7,601 nucleotides of DNA from Sulfurimonas sp. Lineage in GTDB: Bacteria > Campylobacterota > Campylobacteria > Campylobacterales > Sulfurimonadaceae. The stretch covers positions 1 through 7,601 of the forward strand of contig JAFLJV010000008.1 of assembly GCA_022712845.1 (NCBI GenBank), written 5' to 3'. Both the position numbers and the translations under genes were made by a program. Below, piece after piece: positions 1 through 6,171 of the stretch. The notes below the pieces were generated by a model. The model did no database searches. It saw nothing but the letters and a program-made list of their open reading frames with translations, and was not told where the DNA came from. Each line of letters opens with the position of its first letter. Position 1 is the stretch's first letter.

Positions 1-446
1 TTAGCTATGCTAAACTGTTTTGTAACCTGCTGAGGTTTATTACTACGTCCTGAACCACCTGAGAAAAAATCAAGAAAACCACTAGGTTTATAAAATGACC
101 CAGCTTTTACATTACCAGTTGCATGGCCTCTATTTACAAGTTTTATCTCAAAAACAACTTCACCAATTTCATATTTGCCTTCATTTTTCACTATACCGCT
201 ATATATAATTTTTTCTATACTTAAAATTCTTTTATTTTTTAGCTTATATATTTTAGCAATTTTTGTATACTTATCAACAACTACAATACTAAATCCTGCT
301 ATTAAAGTTGTGATTAAAAAAACAGAAAAAATCATTGGTAGAATTAACTTAGGTTTTTGTTTAAAAGAGAAAAACACTCCTGCAATAAAAAATAAAAAAA
401 TAATTCCTAGGATGCTAAAATGCCAAACGTTAAATAATGTACTCAT
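1..446 (-). CDS. DUF2393-like membrane protein, C-terminus cut off by window edge
   Basis: This is a partial gene: 148 codons are open from the ATG at 446 to the window edge, with no stop. The function is unknown. The N-terminus has a hydrophobic segment at about residues 8-27 and a second at about 36-55. A soluble part follows, with the stretch IIYSGIVKNEGKYEIGEVVF at about 80-99 and a Gly/Ser-rich loop (SGGSGRSNK) at about 129-137. The layout, two membrane helices and then a beta-rich extracytoplasmic domain, matches the small DUF2393 family of Campylobacterota as I remember it. The Y-x-G-[IV]-[IV]-KN-x-x-K-[FY] motif recurs in the next gene upstream (YGVIKNNSKFDF), so the two look like tandem paralogues. 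Its ATG overlaps the TGA of that gene by 4 nt (ATGA), which implies translational coupling and fixes the start. The family name is less certain than the gene itself. Confidence 0.75.
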   Translation of the reverse strand, partial: MSTLFNVWHFSILGIIFLFFIAGVFFSFKQKPKLILPMIFSVFLITTLIAGFSIVVVDKYTKIAKIYKLKNKRILSIEKIIYSGIVKNEGKYEIGEVVFEIKLVNRGHATGNVKAGSFYKPSGFLDFFSGGSGRSNKPQQVTKQFSIA

Positions 447-955
447 CTACAACTAGCTCCCAATGAAATATTATAATCTTTTGCATATGAAAAAGGTTCT
501 ATAAGCATTTTAAATTCTCTTTCTTGACCTTTTTGTATATCACTCTCTAAAATCGACATTTTAGTAAATGGTTTAAATCCGTATATATAATTTTTAATTG
601 TATTACTACTAACTTTATAAACATTTGCACTAATAGTACAATTTTTAAAATCAAATTTTGAATTATTTTTTATAACTCCATAAACTACGACCGCATTTGA
701 ATAAGTTAAATGCTTTTGACTTATTAATTTAGTATTATTTTTATATAAAAATTGATTTACCTTTGTGTGTCCTAAAGTTGAACCAACAATTAAAATAGTA
801 AAAGAAAGAACTATAAGAAAAATGGCTAGTAATATTTTATGTCTTAAAATAATTCCTAGTATCGTAAGTAATAAAAAAAGAGAAAAGATAGCACCAAAAA
901 AGATATAGTTATAAAAAATTAACCCATCTAAGAAAGTGGTAGAATTTTCTGTCAT
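443..955 (-). CDS. DUF2393-like two-helix membrane protein
   Basis: A complete 170-residue protein of unknown function. It has a short N-terminus, two hydrophobic segments at about residues 15-37 and 41-62, and a polar domain of about 105 residues that would lie outside the inner membrane. That domain carries VVVYGVIKNNSKFDFKNCTI at about 89-108, a pattern like the N-(G/S)-x-x-(I/V) strands of extracytoplasmic beta-sandwich domains, and ends in Cys-Arg. The same motif is found in the next gene (1-446), with which it overlaps by an ATGA, so the pair probably arose by duplication and is made together. The start ATG lies only 3 nt after the hisIE stop, and the ribosome-binding sequence (AAGAGAT) is inside the hisIE 3' end. 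Assignment to DUF2393 is from recalled family layout and genomic position, not from a search. Confidence 0.8.
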   Translation of the reverse strand: MTENSTTFLDGLIFYNYIFFGAIFSLFLLLTILGIILRHKILLAIFLIVLSFTILIVGSTLGHTKVNQFLYKNNTKLISQKHLTYSNAVVVYGVIKNNSKFDFKNCTISANVYKVSSNTIKNYIYGFKPFTKMSILESDIQKGQEREFKMLIEPFSYAKDYNISLGASCR

Positions 956-958
956 AAT

Positions 959-1639
959 TTAATCATCTCTTGAATTTTTTTCGGCTATCCCACTTATGTT
1001 AAATCTAGATGCAAGCTCTTGCTTTATCCTGTCTGGTGAAATATTTTTAGCAGCTAATGCAACTAACATATGGTATGTTAAATCCGCTGCTTCATATACC
1101 ATTTCATTTTCATCATTGTCTTTATAAGCAAAACAAAACTCTCCAGATTCTTCAACAATTTTTTTCAAAATTGTATTTTCACCTTTTGCAAAAAGTTTTG
1201 CTGTCCATGATGATGATGGATCTGCATTTTTACGCTCTTGTATTGTATGATAAAGTGTGTCTATAACTCCATACATCGCTTGTGTATCTACTTTCACATC
1301 AGAGTTGATTTCACCGCTCTCTAGCTCTGTAAAAAAACATGAACGACGACCTGTGTGACAAGCAACTCCTTCTTGAGTAACTTTTATAAGAAGGGTATCA
1401 TTATCACAATCAAGATTAAAAGAGTGGATTTTTTGAATATGACCACTACTCTCACCTTTTTTCCAGATTCGTTGTTTTGTGCGTGAGAAGTAGTGTGCTA
1501 TTTTTGTACAAAGCGAAAGTTCTAAAGCTTGCTTATCCATATAAGCCATCATTAGAACTTCGTTATTTGAGTTATCTTGAACTATAACTGGCAAAAGTTC
1601 ACACTTTTGCCAGTCAATTCTATTTAATGCATCTTGCAT
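959..1639 (-). CDS. hisI: Bifunctional phosphoribosyl-AMP cyclohydrolase / phosphoribosyl-ATP pyrophosphatase HisIE
   Basis: This cytoplasmic enzyme (226 aa) performs steps two and three of histidine biosynthesis. The C-terminal HisE domain hydrolyses phosphoribosyl-ATP to phosphoribosyl-AMP, and the N-terminal HisI domain then opens the adenine ring. HisI (about 1-115) shows NEVLMMAYMD, YFSRTKQRIWKKGESSGH, the metal-binding DCDND (77-81) and ACHTGRRSCFF. Cys78, Cys94 and Cys101 have the 16 and 7 residue spacings of the zinc ligands of known HisI enzymes. HisE (about 122-220) shows the MazG-like EESGE (163-167), EAAD (183-186) and the closing SGIAEKNSR motif. Length is normal for a fused HisIE and no key residue is missing. 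It sits 8 nt after the SPFH gene and 3 nt before a DUF2393-like gene, inside the ilvE-led operon rather than with other his genes. Its own ribosome-binding site is weak, so coupling to upstream translation is likely. Confidence 0.96.
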   Translation of the reverse strand: MQDALNRIDWQKCELLPVIVQDNSNNEVLMMAYMDKQALELSLCTKIAHYFSRTKQRIWKKGESSGHIQKIHSFNLDCDNDTLLIKVTQEGVACHTGRRSCFFTELESGEINSDVKVDTQAMYGVIDTLYHTIQERKNADPSSSWTAKLFAKGENTILKKIVEESGEFCFAYKDNDENEMVYEAADLTYHMLVALAAKNISPDRIKQELASRFNISGIAEKNSRDD

Positions 1640-1647
1640 ATCTCTAC

Positions 1648-2739
1648 TTACTTACCTGTAGATGTTTTTAGTTGATGACCATTTTTCATATCAACCCATA
1701 TGTTTGGTGTTGAACCACCAGGTGTTAAGAATATTTTAGCATCTTTGTTTACTTGAAGTGCTTCATTAAACTTACCTTGAACTTTCATTTGCTCTAGTTG
1801 TAAAAGCTTAGTTGTAAGTGATTTAGAGATAAGAATATTTGCTTTTGCTTGTGCATCTGCTTGAATTCTTACAGCATCAGCAATACCTTGTGCTTCAATT
1901 CTTTTCTTTTCAGCTATACCACGCGCTTCTTCAGCTCGTTTGAATGCTTCTTGTTTAGCTCTTTCAACTTCTTGTTCAGCTCTTTGAACCTCTTGTTTAG
2001 CAACTTGAACACGCTCAATTTGCTCTTTAACTTTAGCTGGTAGTCCAATTTCACGAAGTTGAACTGATTGTAAATCAGCAGGAGAGTTTTCAAGTCCTGC
2101 AACATTTTCTCTTACTGCTTTATCTATCTCTTGTGCTATTTGATTTCTAAGTTGAGGAAGTGACTCTGCATCATACTTACCAACAACATTTCTAACAACA
2201 TCACGAACAACAGGATTGATAATTTTATCTTCCCAGCTAAATCCCCAGTTTGAGATTGTTTGTGCTGCAAACTGAGAGTTAAGTCTGTACTGAACTGTAA
2301 GCTCAATAGTTACAGGAAGACCACGCTTATCAAGAACTGTAATAGCAGGTTTTGCATTTATTCCAGATGCACCAGTATTTGACTCTATACGAGAAGCATA
2401 GTTAATAATACGAACTTTTGTATCAACAATATAAACTTTTTGAATAACTGGAATTATAAAGTGAAGTCCTGGAAGAAGTGCTTGATCTTGGTACTTACCA
2501 TTCGTACTTAAAATTCCTCTTTGACCCTCTTCAATAATTGTAAAAGGTTTTGCTAAAACAAGTAAAATAATAATAGCAATAATAAAATATACTATTCTAG
2601 ATTTTCCACCCATATTAAAATCAATCTTTGGCATTTGAGGTCCACCACCACCGCCACTTGATCCACCACCAGATGGTTTTTTAAATCCACCACCTTCACT
2701 TTTTTTCTTGTTAAAGTAATCATTCATATCTGAAGCCAT
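1648..2739 (-). CDS. HflK-like SPFH/Band 7 (prohibitin-family) membrane protein
   Basis: An inner-membrane scaffold-type protein of about 363 aa. Numbered from the chosen start, it has MASDMNDYFNKKK, a Gly/Ser-rich linker (about 16-33), one transmembrane helix (about 49-65), an SPFH/Band 7 domain (about 66-240; EEGQRGILSTNGKY, LLPGLHFIIPVI, PVTIELTVQYRL, then VVRDVVRNVVG), and a charged coiled coil rich in Ala, Glu, Lys and Arg (about 240-300). The N-terminus (DMNDYF, then Gly-rich, then one helix) resembles HflK, which with HflC surrounds the FtsH protease, but no HflC gene is adjacent. Oligomeric membrane-ring or raft-like roles are known for the family; the substrate or partner here is unknown. 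Start choice: ATG at 2739 has AGAGGA 10 nt upstream and gives the HflK-like N-terminus. ATG at 2760 (7 residues longer) has AAGGA about 12 nt upstream and remains possible. It lies between ilvE and hisIE. Confidence 0.88.
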   Translation of the reverse strand: MASDMNDYFNKKKSEGGGFKKPSGGGSSGGGGGPQMPKIDFNMGGKSRIVYFIIAIIILLVLAKPFTIIEEGQRGILSTNGKYQDQALLPGLHFIIPVIQKVYIVDTKVRIINYASRIESNTGASGINAKPAITVLDKRGLPVTIELTVQYRLNSQFAAQTISNWGFSWEDKIINPVVRDVVRNVVGKYDAESLPQLRNQIAQEIDKAVRENVAGLENSPADLQSVQLREIGLPAKVKEQIERVQVAKQEVQRAEQEVERAKQEAFKRAEEARGIAEKKRIEAQGIADAVRIQADAQAKANILISKSLTTKLLQLEQMKVQGKFNEALQVNKDAKIFLTPGGSTPNIWVDMKNGHQLKTSTGK

Positions 2740-2803
2740 GTAAATATTATCCTCTTTCATTTTATTTATTTTTCCTTGTATTTATATTTTTATAAATTTT
2801 TGA

Positions 2804-3724
2804 CTAATTAATATAAGTCAAATAATGTTCATACTTTTTATTACGACCAAAAACTATATCAAAGTAAGTACTTTGAATCTTTTGGGTCATCTCACCACGA
2901 GAACCACAACCAATGTCTCTAGCATCTACCATTGCGACTGGTGTTATCTCTGCAGCTGTTCCTGTTAAAAATGCTTCATCTGCAACATATACCTCTTCGC
3001 GAGTTATACGACGACGAGTAACTTTTATACCAAAATCTTCAGCCATCTCTATAACCATTTTTTGAGTAATTGAAGCTAGTGAATTATCATTTGGAGGAGT
3101 GATTAACTCTCCATTTTTTACCATAAAAAAACATGCACCACTTGCTTCTGCTACATAACCTTGATCATCTAAAAGAAGTGCTTCATCATAACCACAATCG
3201 ATTGCTTCATACTTCGCCATTTGAGAGTTTAAATAATTTGCAGTTGCTTTTGCTTTACCCATATTTGAAGTATTAGCAGGTCTAGTCATAGAAGCAATTT
3301 TAAGTTTAATCCCACGCTCAAGACCCTCTTCACCAAGGTATGCACCCCACTCCCAAGCACTCATTACAGTCTCAACAGGAGCTTCTTTATGATAAACACC
3401 CATTACGCCATAACCTAAAAAGGCAAAAGGACGAAGATATACATTATCACCACTAAAATCATTTTTTCTAATAAGCTCTATCTGAGCTTGATTCATCTCC
3501 TCAACGCTATAAGGGATATCAATCAAAGTCATTTTTGCCGATTCTTTTAGTCTTGCTGTATGCTCATTTAAACGAAAAATAGCATAACCTTTTTGAGTTT
3601 TATAAGCTTTTGTTCCCTCTATTACACCATTTCCATAATGAAGTGTATGTGAGAGAACATGAATTTTAGCATCATCCCATGCTATAAATTCTCCATTCTT
3701 CCAAATATACTTGGCTGCATCCAT
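2804..3724 (-). CDS. ilvE: Branched-chain-amino-acid aminotransferase (PLP fold type IV)
   Basis: Cytoplasmic transaminase (306 aa) catalysing the last step of leucine, isoleucine and valine synthesis: transfer of an amino group from glutamate to the branched 2-oxo acid, with pyridoxal phosphate as cofactor. Family marks in order are LSHTLHYGNGVIEGTKAY (24-41), YLRPFAFLGYG (96-106), NMGKAKATANYLNS with the predicted Schiff-base Lys159 in KATANY (compare KAGGNY in E. coli IlvE), EALLLDDQGYVAEASGACFF with Glu193, and the phosphate-binding FLTGTAAEITPV (252-263). Length is usual for IlvE. D-amino-acid transaminase and aminodeoxychorismate lyase share the fold, but these motifs fit IlvE best. The start ATG has GGAG 6 nt upstream. 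It is the first gene of the minus-strand operon and is divergent from the cytochrome gene, with a 239-nt shared upstream region. Confidence 0.95.
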   Translation of the reverse strand: MDAAKYIWKNGEFIAWDDAKIHVLSHTLHYGNGVIEGTKAYKTQKGYAIFRLNEHTARLKESAKMTLIDIPYSVEEMNQAQIELIRKNDFSGDNVYLRPFAFLGYGVMGVYHKEAPVETVMSAWEWGAYLGEEGLERGIKLKIASMTRPANTSNMGKAKATANYLNSQMAKYEAIDCGYDEALLLDDQGYVAEASGACFFMVKNGELITPPNDNSLASITQKMVIEMAEDFGIKVTRRRITREEVYVADEAFLTGTAAEITPVAMVDARDIGCGSRGEMTQKIQSTYFDIVFGRNKKYEHYLTYIN

Positions 3725-3762
3725 TTAACTCTCCAATAATTACTACTTTTAAAATTGATGTT

Positions 3763-3824
3763 ATTTTATCTAAATTGCTGTTTATAATCTATTAAGATAT
3801 TTCACAAGATTTTAATAGATTATA
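3763..3824 (-). promoter_or_regulatory. Candidate promoter region for the ilvE operon
   Basis: Two -10-like hexamers face ilvE: TATAAT at 3824-3819 (leader about 88 nt), inside the right arm of the inverted repeat, and TAAAAT at 3768-3763 (leader about 30 nt). No convincing -35 is present, which is common for housekeeping promoters in Campylobacterota. In such AT-rich DNA these hexamers are weak evidence. Confidence 0.35.
3783..3824. repeat. Perfect 13-bp inverted repeat, possible operator
   Basis: TATAATCTATTAA at 3783-3795 and its exact reverse complement TTAATAGATTATA at 3812-3824 are separated by 16 nt. The arms span 42 bp, about four helical turns, in the region between divergent ilvE and the cytochrome gene. 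Each arm contains a TATAAT hexamer, one on each strand. No U-tract follows, so a terminator is unlikely. It could be a binding site for a dimeric regulator or a pair of overlapping promoters pointing across one another. Confidence 0.55.
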
Positions 3825-3831
3825 TTTTGTG

Positions 3832-3938
3832 TATAATTGTATCATAATGAATTAACTTTAAAAATTTGTCATCCTTTCTTTTATGTATAATAAATAATTA
3901 TGTTAGAATACTTTTAAATAATTAAAATAATTTATAAT
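3832..3938 (+). promoter_or_regulatory. Candidate promoter region for the cytochrome gene
   Basis: Three perfect TATAAT hexamers on the plus strand lie at 3832-3837, 3886-3891 and 3933-3938, giving leaders of roughly 120, 66 and 19 nt. None has a good -35 at normal spacing; a TTGTCA at 3866-3871 is only 14 nt from the second hexamer. At least one is probably a real -10, but the sequence does not decide which. Confidence 0.35.
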
Positions 3939-3963
3939 TAAACATAAAATTTATGAGGTAAAA

Positions 3964-4674
3964 ATGAAAAGTAAGCTAATCTTAAGTCTTGCAATAACTA
4001 TCGCTCTTTCTAAAACACTTTTAGCAGGAATTGGTGGTCCTCATGGAAGCATTGCTTCTGGTGATGCTTCTGCTACAGATAATGGTGAAATATGTATCTA
4101 CTGTCATACTCCCCACGCCGCTAACGACGCTGGACCAGTGCCGATATGGAATAAACCTTCTTCTACACAAACATACTTAATGTATGGTGCAACAACTGCT
4201 GGAATGGCTGGTCAAACATTAGCTGGAACATTAACTGATGCAACACCAACAGATCAAACTTTAGCCTGTTTATCTTGTCATGATGGCATAAGTGCAATTG
4301 ATAGTGTAGTAAATGCTCCAGGATCAGGAAGAAGTGACATTAACGGTATTGAGATAGGTGGATATGGTGTAACTGCAACTATTCCTAATGATGAATATAA
4401 AGCCGTTGGTATCTCAAATTCTTCATCTGGCGGTAGTGGTGATTTAAGAAATGATCACCCTGTTTCTCTAGTTTATACTCCAGGAATAGCTGGTCTAAAA
4501 GCATTAAATACATCTCTAACTGGATGGAAAGGTGCGAATCAAGTTAGTGATTTATTACGTAATGGTAAAGTACAATGTACCTCTTGCCATGATGTGCATA
4601 ACAATACTAATCTTATGTATCGTCGTATAAATAATGATAATAGTGAATTGTGTTTAGGGTGTCATGAAAAATAA
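3964..4674 (+). CDS. Secreted tetraheme cytochrome c (doubled-CXXCH type)
   Basis: A predicted periplasmic electron-transfer protein of 236 aa. A signal peptide (MKSK, hydrophobic core, likely cut after LLA at residue 21) is followed by four heme c attachment motifs: CIYCH (44-48), CLSCH (102-106), CTSCH (205-209) and CLGCH (230-234). Only four other histidines exist (27, 51, 165, 212), so each heme could have a second His ligand. CIYCHTPHAA and NDHPVSL resemble multiheme cytochromes with paired CXXCH motifs in metal- and sulfur-cycling bacteria. GAGG lies 5 nt before the ATG. There is no adjacent membrane quinol oxidase, reductase or heme-maturation gene, so the electron donor and acceptor cannot be named. 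The gene stands alone, divergent from ilvE and convergent with the porin. A short GC-richer patch at about 4110-4145 contrasts with the rest but is not evidence of transfer by itself. Confidence 0.88.
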   Translation: MKSKLILSLAITIALSKTLLAGIGGPHGSIASGDASATDNGEICIYCHTPHAANDAGPVPIWNKPSSTQTYLMYGATTAGMAGQTLAGTLTDATPTDQTLACLSCHDGISAIDSVVNAPGSGRSDINGIEIGGYGVTATIPNDEYKAVGISNSSSGGSGDLRNDHPVSLVYTPGIAGLKALNTSLTGWKGANQVSDLLRNGKVQCTSCHDVHNNTNLMYRRINNDNSELCLGCHEK

Positions 4675-4718
4675 AGATATAAAATCTTACAAAAGACTTT
4701 ATACCTCATTTATATATT

Positions 4719-5966
4719 TTACCACTTAACCTCAGCAGTCAACATTCCAGAAGTCCAATTTTCAATAGATGAACCTTTATAGTTTCTACCATCCTCAGCT
4801 TCAAACGATTGACCAGTTAATAGCCACTTGATATTTTTATTTTGTTGCCATGCTACACCATAAATTGTATTATTAGTTGTTTGTTCAACTCCTGTTGATT
4901 CTTTTTCTGATCTCCAATTATCGTAACGACCAAGTACTGAAAATTGCTTTTTCTTACCAAAACGATATGTTGAATTTATAGAGTAACCATCACCATTATA
5001 TTTACTAGTTGTTTTAACATCATTATCAGCAGTAATATATTGTGCTGCAATTAAAAATGATGGTGTATTGTATACTGCATGGAAACCATAAAAAGTGAAG
5101 TCTCTTTCATTGCCACCAGCATCTAAATTATCAGAATTTTTCATATTATGTTGACCAAAAAATGATGCATCTAAAAATTCACTTTTAGTAACTTTTCTTT
5201 TTTTATCTCCATTTCCTAGAGCTGCTAATGTTGTTCTCCATTCAGCAGAAATACCAGCACCAACTGCTCCGCTAGCTTTATATCCCTCACCATTAAAAAG
5301 ACCTATTTCTGATGTAAAATAAGGAGTTTTTGTTTTTAAGTTAAATCCTAAATCAGCTGATGCTGTAAGCTTAGCAGATTCACTTGCTTCTGCAAAAACT
5401 TTTGATATTGAACGCATTCCCCAACCATGTTTTGATTCATAATCTATCCATGGTTTATGCACCATACCGATTTCAACATCAGTATTAGGGAGTATGTCAT
5501 TTAAATAAAGATAAGCATATTTAACAAATATATCTGCTTTACCTGAACCATCAATATAAGTGCTATCTAGTGTAACACGAACATAATCTTTAGGATTCTC
5601 AAACAGATATGCTTTAACTTGAACATAATTTCTACGCATCTCAAAACTACCTTTGTCATCAGCAGAACCATTTGTATGATTTTGAGTAAAACCTAAATAG
5701 TGAGTACCACTAAATTTTAATTTTGAAGATTTAGCAAATACAGGAGTTGATTTTTTAACTTCAGCTAGAACCTCTTTTTTTATCTCTTCTTTTTCTTGCT
5801 TTGATAAAGTTTTTGATATTTCATTATTTCCCATATCAAGAGCTTTACGACCCTCAGCTGGATTAATAAATACTTGACCTTTATCATCTACATAAAATTG
5901 CACAGCACTTAAGCTTGATGTACAAACTACTAAAGCAGCTACTGTTGATAAAATGATTTTTTTCAT
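4719..5966 (-). CDS. OprP-like outer-membrane porin, probably for phosphate
   Basis: A beta-barrel outer-membrane protein of 415 aa. It has a signal peptide (about 1-21, likely cut after SLSA), a short charged helix suited to a coiled coil (SKQEKEEIKKEVLAEVKKS, about 55-73), then a long region of alternating polar and hydrophobic strands with aromatic residues at strand ends. The C-terminus AEVKW ends in Trp, in line with the terminal aromatic recognised by the BAM machinery. FEMRRNYVQVKAYLFENP and EIGMVHKPW resemble the RR...G..G and vGq.k.P patterns of phosphate-selective porins (OprO/OprP family). It lies beside pstS and has the same upstream Pho-box-like promoter, which supports phosphate uptake. 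The substrate is inferred; a general anion porin is possible. AAGGA lies 8 nt before the ATG. Cys15 is not in a lipobox because it follows Val-Val, so this is not a lipoprotein. Confidence 0.82.
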   Translation of the reverse strand: MKKIILSTVAALVVCTSSLSAVQFYVDDKGQVFINPAEGRKALDMGNNEISKTLSKQEKEEIKKEVLAEVKKSTPVFAKSSKLKFSGTHYLGFTQNHTNGSADDKGSFEMRRNYVQVKAYLFENPKDYVRVTLDSTYIDGSGKADIFVKYAYLYLNDILPNTDVEIGMVHKPWIDYESKHGWGMRSISKVFAEASESAKLTASADLGFNLKTKTPYFTSEIGLFNGEGYKASGAVGAGISAEWRTTLAALGNGDKKRKVTKSEFLDASFFGQHNMKNSDNLDAGGNERDFTFYGFHAVYNTPSFLIAAQYITADNDVKTTSKYNGDGYSINSTYRFGKKKQFSVLGRYDNWRSEKESTGVEQTTNNTIYGVAWQQNKNIKWLLTGQSFEAEDGRNYKGSSIENWTSGMLTAEVKW

Positions 5967-5994
5967 TTTTGATTTCCTTTTATTTTGTTAGCGT

Positions 5995-6029
5995 ATTATA
6001 AAATTCTTTGGTTACATAATGATTACAAT
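5995..6029 (-). promoter_or_regulatory. Pho-box-like promoter of the porin gene
   Basis: Read toward the porin, the 19-mer TTGTAATCATTATGTAACC (6028-6010) is followed after 9 nt by a perfect -10, TATAAT (6000-5995). The predicted transcript start is about 22 nt before the ATG. The GTAA half-sites are 11 bp apart, and the element takes the place of the -35, as PhoB-type activator sites do. The same element and spacing occur at pstS and pstC. Confidence 0.75.
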
Positions 6030-6071
6030 AAATTTATGATTTTGATTTGAATTTTCTTTAATTATGGAAGG

Positions 6072-6106
6072 TTAAAAAGGATCTTAAATAGGAGAAAATA
6101 AGATCC
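6072..6106 (-). terminator. Rho-independent terminator downstream of pstS
   Basis: In the pstS transcript a perfect 8-bp stem GGATCTTA/TAAGATCC (6106-6099 with 6086-6079) with a 12-nt loop is followed directly by TTTTT (6078-6074). It lies about 65 nt after the pstS stop and before the porin promoter, so it would separate the two transcripts. Confidence 0.75.
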
Positions 6107-6120
6107 AAAGGAGTATAGCA

Positions 6121-6152
6121 AAGGCCCTTAAAATGAGAATAAAAAGAGCCCT
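6121..6152 (-). terminator. Second, weaker hairpin just after pstS
   Basis: In the minus-strand RNA, GGCTCTT (6150-6144) pairs with AAGGGCC (6129-6123) with one G-U pair, and a further G-U and an A-U pair can be added outside. Only a short U run (TTT) follows. The stem is better in the pstS transcript than on the other strand, which suggests that it acts as RNA. It may be a leaky terminator or a 3'-end stabiliser ahead of the stronger terminator at 6072-6106. Confidence 0.4.
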
Positions 6153-6171
6153 GAGGATATAGAGATTTATA

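Noticed and set aside
175..456. Plus-strand open frame of 93 codons
   Set aside because: It is antisense to the DUF2393-like partial gene, which has a continuous frame, two membrane helices, a paralogue next door and an ATGA overlap. The plus frame has no ribosome-binding site or recognisable protein character.
1057..1266. Plus-strand open frame of 69 codons
   Set aside because: It lies wholly inside hisIE on the opposite strand, in the conserved HisE domain.
1849..2105. Overlapping open frames on both strands inside the SPFH gene
   Set aside because: They are by-products of the repetitive Glu/Lys/Arg/Ala codons of the coiled coil; their translations are low-complexity.
2641..2700. Triplet-rich CCACCACCACC tract as a possible phase-variable repeat
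   Set aside because: It encodes the Gly-rich linker of the SPFH protein. The repeat is imperfect, and length changes in threes would not shift the frame.
4671..4702. AT-rich hairpin between the cytochrome and porin stop codons (AAGAT/ATCTT, outer ATAAAG/CTTTAT)
   Set aside because: The stem is only 5-6 AT-rich pairs. It has a T run only in the porin direction, so a terminator cannot be supported with confidence.
5919..5966. Possible lipoprotein signal in the porin (Cys15)
   Set aside because: The residue before the Cys is Val, not Gly/Ala/Ser, and a normal signal-peptidase site SLSA follows.
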